This document shows positions 29,142 to 35,909 of a stretch of DNA of 64,000 nucleotides, piece after piece. Origin of the DNA: Neisseriaceae bacterium TC5R-5. Its GTDB lineage: Bacteria > Pseudomonadota > Gammaproteobacteria > Burkholderiales > Chromobacteriaceae. The notes under the pieces are model-generated. The model searched no databases and was not told where the DNA came from. It saw nothing but the letters and a program-made list of their open reading frames with translations. The position numbers and the translations under genes were made by a program. The DNA is taken from NCBI GenBank assembly GCA_020830965.2, contig JACCFC020000008.1, positions 31,344 through 95,343 of the forward strand. Direction: 5' to 3'. How positions within the stretch are numbered: position 1 is the stretch's first letter; each line of letters starts with the position of its first letter.

Positions 29142-29566
29142 TGAGCTTATTACTCAATAGCGGACGTTGGGCAGTAGCGTTGATCGGCTTGGTGCTGTGG
29201 ATTGCTTCGTTGGCGCTAGCCTGGAATCGTGGTGCCGAACAAGTGCGACAGGAGTGGGTACAAGTTAGCAGTCAACAGCAATTCGAGCAGGCGCAGACTG
29301 ATCTGGATGTTTATCGCGAAGAATCACGGCGGCTACATGGCCTATCCACCGTACTGGAGACACAACTGGTACAACTGCGTCAGACCCAACCCAAAATCAT
29401 AGAAAGGTATAACCGTGTTGTTGAGAAACAAGCGCTACCCGTTGATTGCCACCTTGATGCTGACCGCTTGCGCGAACTCAACACCGCCATCATCGCGGCC
29501 AACGCCAGCATTGCCAGCCAATCTGAGCCAAGCAAGCCCAGCCATCGCGCCGCTAGTCAGCGATGA
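29141..29566 (+). CDS. i-spanin (Rz-like inner-membrane lysis protein)
   Basis: A 141-residue protein with an N-terminal transmembrane helix (about residues 8–27, WAVALIGLVLWIASLALAW) followed by a polar coiled-coil periplasmic domain rich in Gln, Glu and Arg. This is the layout of Rz, which together with Rz1 fuses inner and outer membranes at the end of phage lysis. Its ATG shares a TGATG with the amidase stop, and its 3' half is overlapped in another frame by the o-spanin. The sequence itself is too divergent to call by identity; the call rests on topology and gene order. Confidence 0.78.
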   Translation: MSLLLNSGRWAVALIGLVLWIASLALAWNRGAEQVRQEWVQVSSQQQFEQAQTDLDVYREESRRLHGLSTVLETQLVQLRQTQPKIIERYNRVVEKQALPVDCHLDADRLRELNTAIIAANASIASQSEPSKPSHRAASQR

Positions 29567-29663
29567 CTGGGACGCCCTGGCACGTGCCTTTATCCATCTC
29601 AGCGGAGACTATGCCTCATGTGTAGCGCAAAAACAGTTATTGATCAGTGCTGCAACAAAATAA
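29415..29663 (+). CDS. o-spanin (Rz1-like lipoprotein), out-of-frame overlap
   Basis: An 82-residue ORF starting at GTG 29415 inside the i-spanin gene in a different frame, preceded by an AAAGG ribosome-binding site. The short signal peptide ends in the lipobox LTAC (Cys about 19), followed by a Pro-rich stretch (STPPSSRPTPALP), both hallmarks of Rz1. Mature Rz1 lies in the outer membrane and binds the i-spanin coiled coil. The two genes overlap by 152 bp, as the nested or overlapping Rz/Rz1 pairs of many phages do. Confidence 0.8.
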   Translation: MLLRNKRYPLIATLMLTACANSTPPSSRPTPALPANLSQASPAIAPLVSDDWDALARAFIHLSGDYASCVAQKQLLISAATK

Positions 29664-29863
29664 GCCAACACTTGATACCCGAATGGCGCCGTGCCTGGCA
29701 TTTCGCCTCAGTAAAATTGGCTGCTTTGCTGTTTATCTTATCCAGTGCACGTGAGCATCTGCCAGAGCTACAGCACTTGTTACCTGAAGACTGGGCTAAA
29801 TGGGCTGCGCTGGCTATTTTTATCGCTCGCATTGTTCGCCAGGATGAAGAGAAAAAGGAATAG
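29618..29863 (+). CDS. Holin-like small membrane protein
   Basis: An 81-residue protein with one or two hydrophobic segments (about residues 30–43 and 58–72) joined by a short loop containing LPEDWAKWAA, and a charged C-terminus RQDEEKKE. The WRRAWHFASVKLAA start resembles phage holins of the DUF7940 type, in which a Trp-Arg-Ala-Trp motif precedes the first helix. It overlaps the end of the o-spanin by 46 bp in another frame and closes the lysis unit. Confidence 0.68.
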   Translation: MCSAKTVIDQCCNKISQHLIPEWRRAWHFASVKLAALLFILSSAREHLPELQHLLPEDWAKWAALAIFIARIVRQDEEKKE

Positions 29864-30245
29864 CGTGGTAGATTGGTGTGTGACAAACAGCGAAAACCGG
29901 GTCGTGCTGATTCGGTTTTTGTTTTGCAGGGGATAGGTAGTGGTGGCCGTTATTTGTTTTGCTAATAAGGCATGAGGTTTGGCCCGCGCGGACTTAGGTG
30001 GAGAATGAGGTTGCTAAGAGCCGTGAACAAACCCCCTGATCCAGCGTTGCGCCTCCTTGCCGCACCACTGGTACTGTCTTCGTCGGCGTGCCTTGGTTCA
30101 GGTGCTCTTCGAGGTTTTGTTAGCGGTGCTAAGCACAGCTCTGTTTTTGCAGCGTATTTGCATTTTATGGTATGTTGCTTTAGGCAATCGGCAAAAATTA
30201 TTGTTTGCTGGACTAACTAACCATTCAAAATAGATTGATATCAAT
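29864..30245. other. Gene-free stretch with repeat copy 3
   Basis: About 380 bp between the holin-like gene and the transglycosylase. It holds inverted-repeat element copy 3 (30018–30130). No terminator with a clear stem and T-tract was found, although the repeat's own termini can pair. The last 100 bp are AT-rich and probably contain the promoter of the next gene, but no convincing -35/-10 pair is visible. Confidence 0.6.
30018..30130 (+). repeat. Inverted-repeat element, copy 3
   Basis: A 113-bp copy in the same orientation as copies 1 and 2. It has GAGCCGTGAACAAACC at the left, CTGATCCAGCGTTGCGCCTC and CTTGCCGCACCACTGG in the core, and GGTTTTGTTAGCGG at the right. With copy 2 it brackets the lysis cassette as direct repeats. 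Confidence 0.87.
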
Positions 30246-30701
30246 ATGACTAAAGAAGAGATTAATGTGGCGGCGTTTCTAAAGCTGATTCGTTTCGCTG
30301 AACATGGCACAGATAACGATAGCGTGTATTTTTTGTTGTATGGCGGCAAAAAGAGCTTTACTGATGTTACCAAGCACCCGAATAACCCGCAAACAGCATG
30401 GGGGCGTACTTCTACTGCTGCTGGTGCCTATCAGATTCTTGCGCCTACTTGGCAAGAGGCGAAGGAGAGAAGTGTTGTCAGTGATTTTTCGAAGGCTTCA
30501 CAAGATAAGTTAGCTCTTGCTAAGTTACGCAGCCGCGGGGCATTACTATTTGTTCAGCAAGGTGATATTGAGAGTGCCATCACTCGCACAAGTTTACGCA
30601 AAGAGTGGGCATCACTGCCAGGTGCTTCGCAGTCTAATATGACGATGCAAGCTGCGCGTGAACGGTTTAATAAGTATGTTCAAGAGCTGAGCAGGCCATG
30701 A
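30246..30701 (+). CDS. Lambda-R-like lytic transglycosylase (GH104 type)
   Basis: A 151-residue enzyme resembling bacteriophage lambda R endolysin, which cleaves the MurNAc–GlcNAc bond with 1,6-anhydro product. The catalytic Glu19 occurs in FAEHGTDND, at the same position and context as lambda's SEGTDNG. Also shared are STAAGAYQILAPTW and the C-terminal RGALLFVQQGDIESAI and WASLPGA. It lacks a signal peptide. It is 382 bp downstream of the amidase/spanin/holin unit and has a separate 5' region. Its stop codon overlaps the start of a secreted partner, so the pair is probably a module of its own. Confidence 0.8.
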   Translation: MTKEEINVAAFLKLIRFAEHGTDNDSVYFLLYGGKKSFTDVTKHPNNPQTAWGRTSTAAGAYQILAPTWQEAKERSVVSDFSKASQDKLALAKLRSRGALLFVQQGDIESAITRTSLRKEWASLPGASQSNMTMQAARERFNKYVQELSRP

Positions 30702-31249
30702 GAGTGATCTCCTTAATACCGCTGGCCGTCCTAGCGGCCTTATCTGTCATGCGTGTCGAAGCGCAGCCATTCACTGACACTCCCCAAACGTTTACCGCTC
30801 ATCTAAGTTGTGGTCAGGCCAGTTTGCTGGCGAAGACAAGTTATCTGAATGTTGTTGACCAGGATAGGCAGGTCTTATCCCAGAAAATAACCCTTACCCG
30901 AGCAGATCGGCATCGCATGCGGGTATTGCCGCAGGAGGGTAAGCGTTTGCGGCAGCCGTTTTTGAAGAACGTTGCAGTTCTCGATGCGATGGCAACAGGC
31001 TGGGCCTGTTTGCAGGCCACAGATGGGCAAGCTTATGTTTACGTGTTCTATGCCTGTGTCGATAGTCCATTACGTCCAGAGTGTGCGGCCCCTTCTCGCG
31101 AATGGGTACGTCTGTTTAATACAGATGGTAAGCTATTGAATGCCGGTTTCCCACATGAGGGGCCACGCACTCCGGCACTGATGAAAAAGCTGGGCCTAGG
31201 GCATTATCTTGAGGATGGGGTGCAGTTAAGCGCGATTGACGGTAAGTAA
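30698..31249 (+). CDS. Secreted protein of unknown function, coupled to the transglycosylase
   Basis: A 183-residue protein with a Sec signal peptide (hydrophobic residues about 4–18, predicted cleavage after VEA at about residue 22). The mature part has four Cys (in LSCGQ, WACLQ, YACVD and PECAA), suggesting periplasmic disulfides. No family was recognised. Its ATG overlaps the transglycosylase stop (ATGA). A periplasmic protein coupled to a cell-wall hydrolase could be an inhibitor that protects the host wall, but this is inference. Confidence 0.7.
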   Translation: MRVISLIPLAVLAALSVMRVEAQPFTDTPQTFTAHLSCGQASLLAKTSYLNVVDQDRQVLSQKITLTRADRHRMRVLPQEGKRLRQPFLKNVAVLDAMATGWACLQATDGQAYVYVFYACVDSPLRPECAAPSREWVRLFNTDGKLLNAGFPHEGPRTPALMKKLGLGHYLEDGVQLSAIDGK

Positions 31250-31303
31250 GCAGAGTTTGTCGTGTTGCGAGATGAGATAAGCTTTAATTCAAAAAACTGA
31301 TGA

Positions 31304-31337
31304 AAAAAGCCGAATCATGATGATGATTCGGCTTTTT
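31304..31337. terminator. Bidirectional terminator before tRNA-Ala
   Basis: AAAAAAGCCGAATCAT and ATGATTCGGCTTTTT form a long stem with T-tracts on both strands. It serves both the plus-strand secreted-protein transcript and the minus-strand tRNA-Ala. Confidence 0.88.
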
Positions 31338-31343
31338 GTATTT

Positions 31344-31419
<76 letters not shown>

Positions 31420-31538
31420 AAGCAACGCTGTTTTCACAGTGGGGGGCATTGTATTTTGAAGTTTCTGCTTTGTAAAGCGACTGAGTAGAATTTTTTGATA
31501 TGGGCCGTTGTAGGTGACCGATCCGACCCGCTTTGGTA

Positions 31539-31571
31539 TTGGTAGGTGTGTTTTGATGCCTCGGTTATAAT
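31539..31571 (+). promoter_or_regulatory. Candidate promoter of hpnCDE
   Basis: A perfect TATAAT (31566–31571) lies 33 bp upstream of hpnC. TTGGTA (31539–31544) is the best -35, but the 21-bp spacer is longer than optimal. Confidence 0.35.
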
Positions 31572-31604
31572 CACCGCCTTATCAGGCACGAAGAGGCGGG
31601 CAGA

Positions 31605-32417
31605 ATGTCGGTAGGTCACTACGAGAATTTCCCGGTAGGTTCTTTGCTATTGCCGCGCAAAATGCGTAAAGCCGTGCATGCCATTTATTACTTCGCGCGC
31701 TATGCCGATGATGTGGCGGATGAAGGAACAGAGTCGGACGAGGCCAGGCTGGCCGAGCTCTCCCGCCTGGTAGCGGAGCTGGATGCTATTCAGGCTGGTG
31801 TGCTGCCAACCATGCCCTTGATGCAGACTCTGGCCCTGGCGATTGCCGAACATCAATTACCTTTACAGCCGTTTTATGATTTATTGTCTGCCTTCCGTCA
31901 GGATGTACTGGTTAAGCGCTATCAGAGTTTTGCCGAGCTGGTCGACTATTGTCGTCGTTCCGCCAATCCGGTCGGGCGTTTGGTACTGGCGCTGTACGGT
32001 GAGCAGGATAGTCGTAGCCTGGCGATGGCTGATGGAATTTGTACCGCTTTGCAACTGATCAATTTTTTGCAAGATGTAGCAATAGATTGGCAAAAAGATC
32101 GGGTTTATTTGCCGCAGGCTGATTTGCAACGTTTCCGCATCAGTGAAGAGCAGATCGCGGCACAGGATAGCCGTGGTTTGTGGCCGGTCATGATGCGCGA
32201 GCAGATCGAGCGAGCGCGTAAAATGCTGCAGGCCGGTGCGCCTTTGGGCAAGGTGTTGCGGGGTCGTTTGGGCTTGGAGCTACGGATGACCATCATGGGT
32301 GGTGAGCGTATTCTGAAAAAACTGCATGATGCCGATGGAGATGTATTCCGGCAACGGCCGGTGCTGAATTGGCGTGACTGGATGTATATGGCGTGGCGTG
32401 CGCTACGTGCTAAATGA
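31605..32417 (+). CDS. hpnC: Hydroxysqualene synthase HpnC
   Basis: A 270-residue member of the squalene/phytoene synthase family. It has the two Asp-rich regions: YADDVADEG near residues 28–36 and NFLQDVAIDWQKDRVYLP near 145–165. N-terminal HYENFPVGSLLLP is characteristic of HpnC. By family knowledge it converts presqualene diphosphate, made by HpnD, to hydroxysqualene. It heads the hpnC-hpnD-hpnE cluster, with a 22-bp gap before hpnD. Confidence 0.92.
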   Translation: MSVGHYENFPVGSLLLPRKMRKAVHAIYYFARYADDVADEGTESDEARLAELSRLVAELDAIQAGVLPTMPLMQTLALAIAEHQLPLQPFYDLLSAFRQDVLVKRYQSFAELVDYCRRSANPVGRLVLALYGEQDSRSLAMADGICTALQLINFLQDVAIDWQKDRVYLPQADLQRFRISEEQIAAQDSRGLWPVMMREQIERARKMLQAGAPLGKVLRGRLGLELRMTIMGGERILKKLHDADGDVFRQRPVLNWRDWMYMAWRALRAK

Positions 32418-32439
32418 TTGATGGGGAAAGGAGTGGCCG

Positions 32440-33285
32440 GTGACGCCGGATCAATACTGTGAGGATAAGGCTGCGGCGAGCGGTTCCAGTTTTTATTACA
32501 GCTTTCGTTTTTTGCCGGCGCCACGCCGCCGTGCCATTACGGCTTTGTATGCATTCTGCCGTGAAGTCGATGATGTGGTGGATGAGTGCCACGATGTGGA
32601 GGTGGCACGTATCAAACTCGCCTGGTGGCAGCAGCAGGTGCTGGCCCTCTATCAAGGACATGCTGAGCACCCGGTCATGCAGGCTTTGTTGCCGTATCTT
32701 GACGTTTTTGCCCTGCCTCAGGTTTTGTTTGAGGAAATCATCGCCGGTATGGAGATGGATTTGAGCGTAGTGCGTTATCAGCGCTTTGAGGACTTACTAC
32801 TGTACTGCCATCGCGCTGCAGGGGTAGTGGGGCAGTTAGCAGCGAGAATTTTTGGTTATCAGGATGAGCAAACGCTGGCTTACGCCCATGAGTTGGGGAT
32901 AGCGTTTCAGTTGACCAATATTATTCGTGATGTGGGCGAGGATGCGCGGCGTGATCGTATCTATTTGCCGATGGAAGAGTTACAGCGCTTTAACTGCTCC
33001 ACTATGGATATTCTGCATTATGAAGAAAGCCCGGCATTCAAGGAACTGATGTTGTTCCAGATTGAGCGGGCGCAGCAATATTATCAACAGGCATGGGTCT
33101 TATTGCCGGTGTCCGATCGCAAGGCGCAGCGTCCAGGTTTACTGATGGCCGCTATCTACCGCGCGACTCTGGAAGAAATTCGTCTGGATGGTCCCAGCAA
33201 GGTGCTGAATCAGCGCTTATCGCTGACGCCGTTACGAAAATTATGGTTGGCCTGGAAAACCTGGACATTTGGTTATCAGCCATGA
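32440..33285 (+). CDS. hpnD: Presqualene diphosphate synthase HpnD
   Basis: A 281-residue squalene/phytoene synthase family enzyme that condenses two farnesyl diphosphates to presqualene diphosphate. The Asp-rich motifs are REVDDVVDE and NIIRDVGEDARRDRIYLP. The start is GTG 32440, placed by a GGAG ribosome-binding site at 32430. Its stop overlaps the hpnE start by 4 nt (ATGA). Confidence 0.93.
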   Translation: MTPDQYCEDKAAASGSSFYYSFRFLPAPRRRAITALYAFCREVDDVVDECHDVEVARIKLAWWQQQVLALYQGHAEHPVMQALLPYLDVFALPQVLFEEIIAGMEMDLSVVRYQRFEDLLLYCHRAAGVVGQLAARIFGYQDEQTLAYAHELGIAFQLTNIIRDVGEDARRDRIYLPMEELQRFNCSTMDILHYEESPAFKELMLFQIERAQQYYQQAWVLLPVSDRKAQRPGLLMAAIYRATLEEIRLDGPSKVLNQRLSLTPLRKLWLAWKTWTFGYQP

Positions 33286-34556
33286 AGCCACGTGTGGCGG
33301 TGATTGGTGCGGGTTGGGCTGGTTTGGCGGCGGCGGTAGAGTTGGCCGGGCAGGTCGATTTAACGGTGTTTGAGGCTGGTCGCGAACCTGGGGGCCGGGC
33401 GCGCTGTGTGGGTGCAGGCTCACAGCGCGTGGATAATGGCCAGCATATTTTGCTTGGCGCTTATCATGAGTGTTGGCGTTTGATGCGCAAGGTGGGGCTT
33501 GAGCCGGAGCAAGTCATGCAGCGGCTTAGCTTGCGCTGGATGCGGCAGGGTGGCATGCAGATGCAATGCCCACCTTGGCCAGCGCCTTGGCATTTATTGG
33601 CGGGACTACTGACCGCCAAAGGTTTGTCCTGGTTTGCCAAATGGCGTTTATTGCGTGCGCTACAAGTATTACAGCGGCAGAATTGGCAGTTGTCGTCAGA
33701 CTGTTCGGTCTTAAGTTGGCTGTTATCGCAGCAGCAGCCACCGTCCTTGCTTAAGGAGTTTTGGCGGCCGCTGGTGTTATCGGCGCTGAACACCCCGCTG
33801 GAGTTGGCTTCAATGCAAGTGCTGGCGGCGGTATTACGCGATAGTCTGGGGGCCGATCGTGCGGCAAGCGATTTATTGCTTCCCAAAGTGAAGCTCTCGG
33901 CCTTATTCCCTCAGCCCGCGTGGCTGTATCTGCGCGCCCAGGGCGTCACATTGCGTAGCGCTAGTCGAGTGCAGCAACTAGGTGCTAGTGACGGTAAAGT
34001 GATGGTGGATACGGAGTTGTATGATGCAGTGATTGTGGCGGTCGCGCCTTATCATGCGGCGGATTTGCTGGCGGATGAAGTCGTGGTGCGCTTGCTTGCC
34101 GCTTATCGCTACTATCCGATCGCTACTGTGTATTTGCAGTTTGCCCAGTCGCCGCGCTTGCCAGCGGTGATGTGCGGGCGCCGGGATGGGGCTGCGGATT
34201 GGCTGTTTGACCGTGCCGCCCTGACTGACGAGCAGGGTTTGATTGCGGCGGTATTCAGCGCGCCAGCAGAGGATAGCTTAGGGGATAGACAGGCCTTGGT
34301 GCAAAGAGCATTGGCCGATGTACAGGCCTTGGATCCCAGTGTAGGCCCGCTCTTAAATAGTCAGCTTATTGTCGAGAGGCGGGCAACATTTGCCAGTCTG
34401 GTGGATTTGCCCCGGCCAGTATTGTCTGGCTCGCTACCGGGCGTTTTCTTGGCAGGGGATTGGTTGTGTCCTGCTTATCCGGCCACATTGGAAGGGGCCG
34501 TGCGCAGTGGGGTGAGCGCGGCGACAGCACTGATTGATGGTTTCTCAAAAAGATAA
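33282..34556 (+). CDS. hpnE: Hydroxysqualene dehydroxylase HpnE
   Basis: A 424-residue FAD-dependent amine-oxidase-family enzyme that reductively removes the hydroxyl of hydroxysqualene to give squalene. The dinucleotide-binding motif VIGAGWAGLAAAVEL sits at the N-terminus, and the C-terminal FAD-binding region is VFLAGDWLCPAYPATLEGAVRSG. I start at ATG 33282; the frame is open 189 bp further upstream, but that stretch lies wholly within hpnD. Squalene–hopene cyclase is not in this window. Confidence 0.93.
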   Translation: MKPRVAVIGAGWAGLAAAVELAGQVDLTVFEAGREPGGRARCVGAGSQRVDNGQHILLGAYHECWRLMRKVGLEPEQVMQRLSLRWMRQGGMQMQCPPWPAPWHLLAGLLTAKGLSWFAKWRLLRALQVLQRQNWQLSSDCSVLSWLLSQQQPPSLLKEFWRPLVLSALNTPLELASMQVLAAVLRDSLGADRAASDLLLPKVKLSALFPQPAWLYLRAQGVTLRSASRVQQLGASDGKVMVDTELYDAVIVAVAPYHAADLLADEVVVRLLAAYRYYPIATVYLQFAQSPRLPAVMCGRRDGAADWLFDRAALTDEQGLIAAVFSAPAEDSLGDRQALVQRALADVQALDPSVGPLLNSQLIVERRATFASLVDLPRPVLSGSLPGVFLAGDWLCPAYPATLEGAVRSGVSAATALIDGFSKR

Positions 34557-35311
34557 TGAATATGAAAAAAGATTTTTCGCGCGATGCTTTAGCCGGGCGC
34601 GTTATTTTAGTGACGGGTGCTACGCAAGGCATTGGCCGTGAAGCGGCTTTGACCTTTGCCGCCCATGGCGCTGCCGTCGTGTTACTGGCTCGTAGCGTCA
34701 AGGGACTGGAGAAGGTCTATGATGAGGTAATGGCATTAGGCGCACCTGAGCCAGCGGCGATACCCTTGGACTTGTTAACCGCGACGGAAACTGAGTTCAA
34801 CAATCTGGCGATGATGGTAAAGCGTGAGCTTGGTGGTTTGGATGGGATAGTTCACTGTGCATCCCACTTCTATGCGCTATCCCCGCTGGAAAATCAGACG
34901 ATAGAAGAGTGGATGAATCAGTATCGTATTAATACGGTGGCCCCGTTTGCGCTGACACGGGCTTGCCTGCCTCTGTTGAAAGCGGCACCAGATGCTTCGG
35001 TGTTGTTTGTCAGTGAAACGCATGCTTTGCATCCAGGGCCTTTTTGGGGTGGCTTTGGTGCTTCTAATGCTGGTTTGGCTTATCTGACGCAAGTGGCGGC
35101 TAATGAGTGGGACGTTTATCCGAATATACGCATTAATCTATTGGTGCCTGGGCCGGTGAACTCCCCACAGCGTATCCGTACTCATCCGGGAGAGCATAGG
35201 TCAGAACGTGGAAACTTGGCCGATCTGATGCCGCATTTCTTGTATTGGATGGCTGCGGATAGCCAAGGGCGTAGTGGTGAGGTGGTGGAGCTGGATTTAC
35301 GTCAGCGCTAA
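34556..35311 (+). CDS. YciK-like SDR oxidoreductase with altered active site
   Basis: A 251-residue Rossmann-fold protein of the YciK group. The nucleotide-binding motif TGATQGIG is intact and NAG-region equivalents follow, but the usual SDR catalytic YxxxK is replaced: the segment is GGFGASNAG, with Phe for Tyr and Asn for Lys. The preceding catalytic Ser region is VSETHALH. It may bind NAD(P) without standard dehydrogenase activity. It overlaps the hpnE stop by 1 nt, so it is co-transcribed with hpnCDE; whether it acts on squalene or hopanoid lipids is unknown. A second ATG lies at 34562. Confidence 0.85.
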   Translation: MNMKKDFSRDALAGRVILVTGATQGIGREAALTFAAHGAAVVLLARSVKGLEKVYDEVMALGAPEPAAIPLDLLTATETEFNNLAMMVKRELGGLDGIVHCASHFYALSPLENQTIEEWMNQYRINTVAPFALTRACLPLLKAAPDASVLFVSETHALHPGPFWGGFGASNAGLAYLTQVAANEWDVYPNIRINLLVPGPVNSPQRIRTHPGEHRSERGNLADLMPHFLYWMAADSQGRSGEVVELDLRQR

Positions 35312-35336
35312 AGAAGAGGTCACGCACGGAGGGTGC

Positions 35337-35885
35337 ATGCGAGGGTTTTGGATTCTAGTGGTATTGCTAAGCTTGACTGGCTGTAACTGGCTAGGCTCTG
35401 TTACTGGTTTAACCAAGGATGCCAATAAGGCGATTGGGGCAGCCTGCCGTCAAACCGGGCGCTCATTGGAAGAATGCTATTTACGTAACCCGGATGCCGA
35501 TAAAGCTGCTATTTATGGTGGTTGGCGGGAAATGAGTGAGTATATGGTGAAAAATAAATTGCCTGATATGCCTCCCCCCAAAGAGCCAACTGCCGCCTCT
35601 GCTGCGGCAGTGAGCCGCGTCGCGCCGGAGGCCGCCGTGGCTAGCGCTAGCCACGGTATGAGCCCGAATGTGAATCAGCCTTTAAGTAATGAGGAGGCGG
35701 AAAAAGCAGCCAAGACGGACCCAGAGGTACAGGCGGTGCTGGCAGCCATTCGGCAGCGTGACCCCAGTACAGAGAAAGCCCCAGTCAATAGCGCGGGGGA
35801 GCCTGAGCAAAAACGTCTACTAAATGTGATTAATGAGTTGAACAAACCCGGTAGCAGTGCACCGAAGCAAAATGCAACGAACTGA
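35337..35885 (+). CDS. Lipoprotein of unknown function
   Basis: A 182-residue protein with a lipoprotein signal peptide, MRGFWILVVLLSLTGCNW, lipobox LTGC. The start at 35337 is preceded by a GGAGGG ribosome-binding site, and in-frame starts upstream (35274) are rejected. The first 80 mature residues include CRQTGRSLEECYLRNPDADK and an YGGWREMSEYM segment; the rest is Ala-, Pro- and Glu-rich and probably unstructured. No family was recognised. It lies between the SDR gene and radA, 25 bp from each. Confidence 0.7.
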   Translation: MRGFWILVVLLSLTGCNWLGSVTGLTKDANKAIGAACRQTGRSLEECYLRNPDADKAAIYGGWREMSEYMVKNKLPDMPPPKEPTAASAAAVSRVAPEAAVASASHGMSPNVNQPLSNEEAEKAAKTDPEVQAVLAAIRQRDPSTEKAPVNSAGEPEQKRLLNVINELNKPGSSAPKQNATN

Positions 35886-35909
35886 CTGCACCTCGTTTTT
35901 TGGATGCTA

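Noticed and set aside
27330-30130. CRISPR-like or tandem array from the clustered repeats
   Set aside because: The copies are 0.9–1.6 kb apart, differ in length, contain inverted ends, and are not separated by uniform spacers.
28620-31249. A complete prophage
   Set aside because: Only lysis-type genes are present. No integrase, repressor, terminase, portal, capsid or tail genes and no attachment-site duplication were seen.
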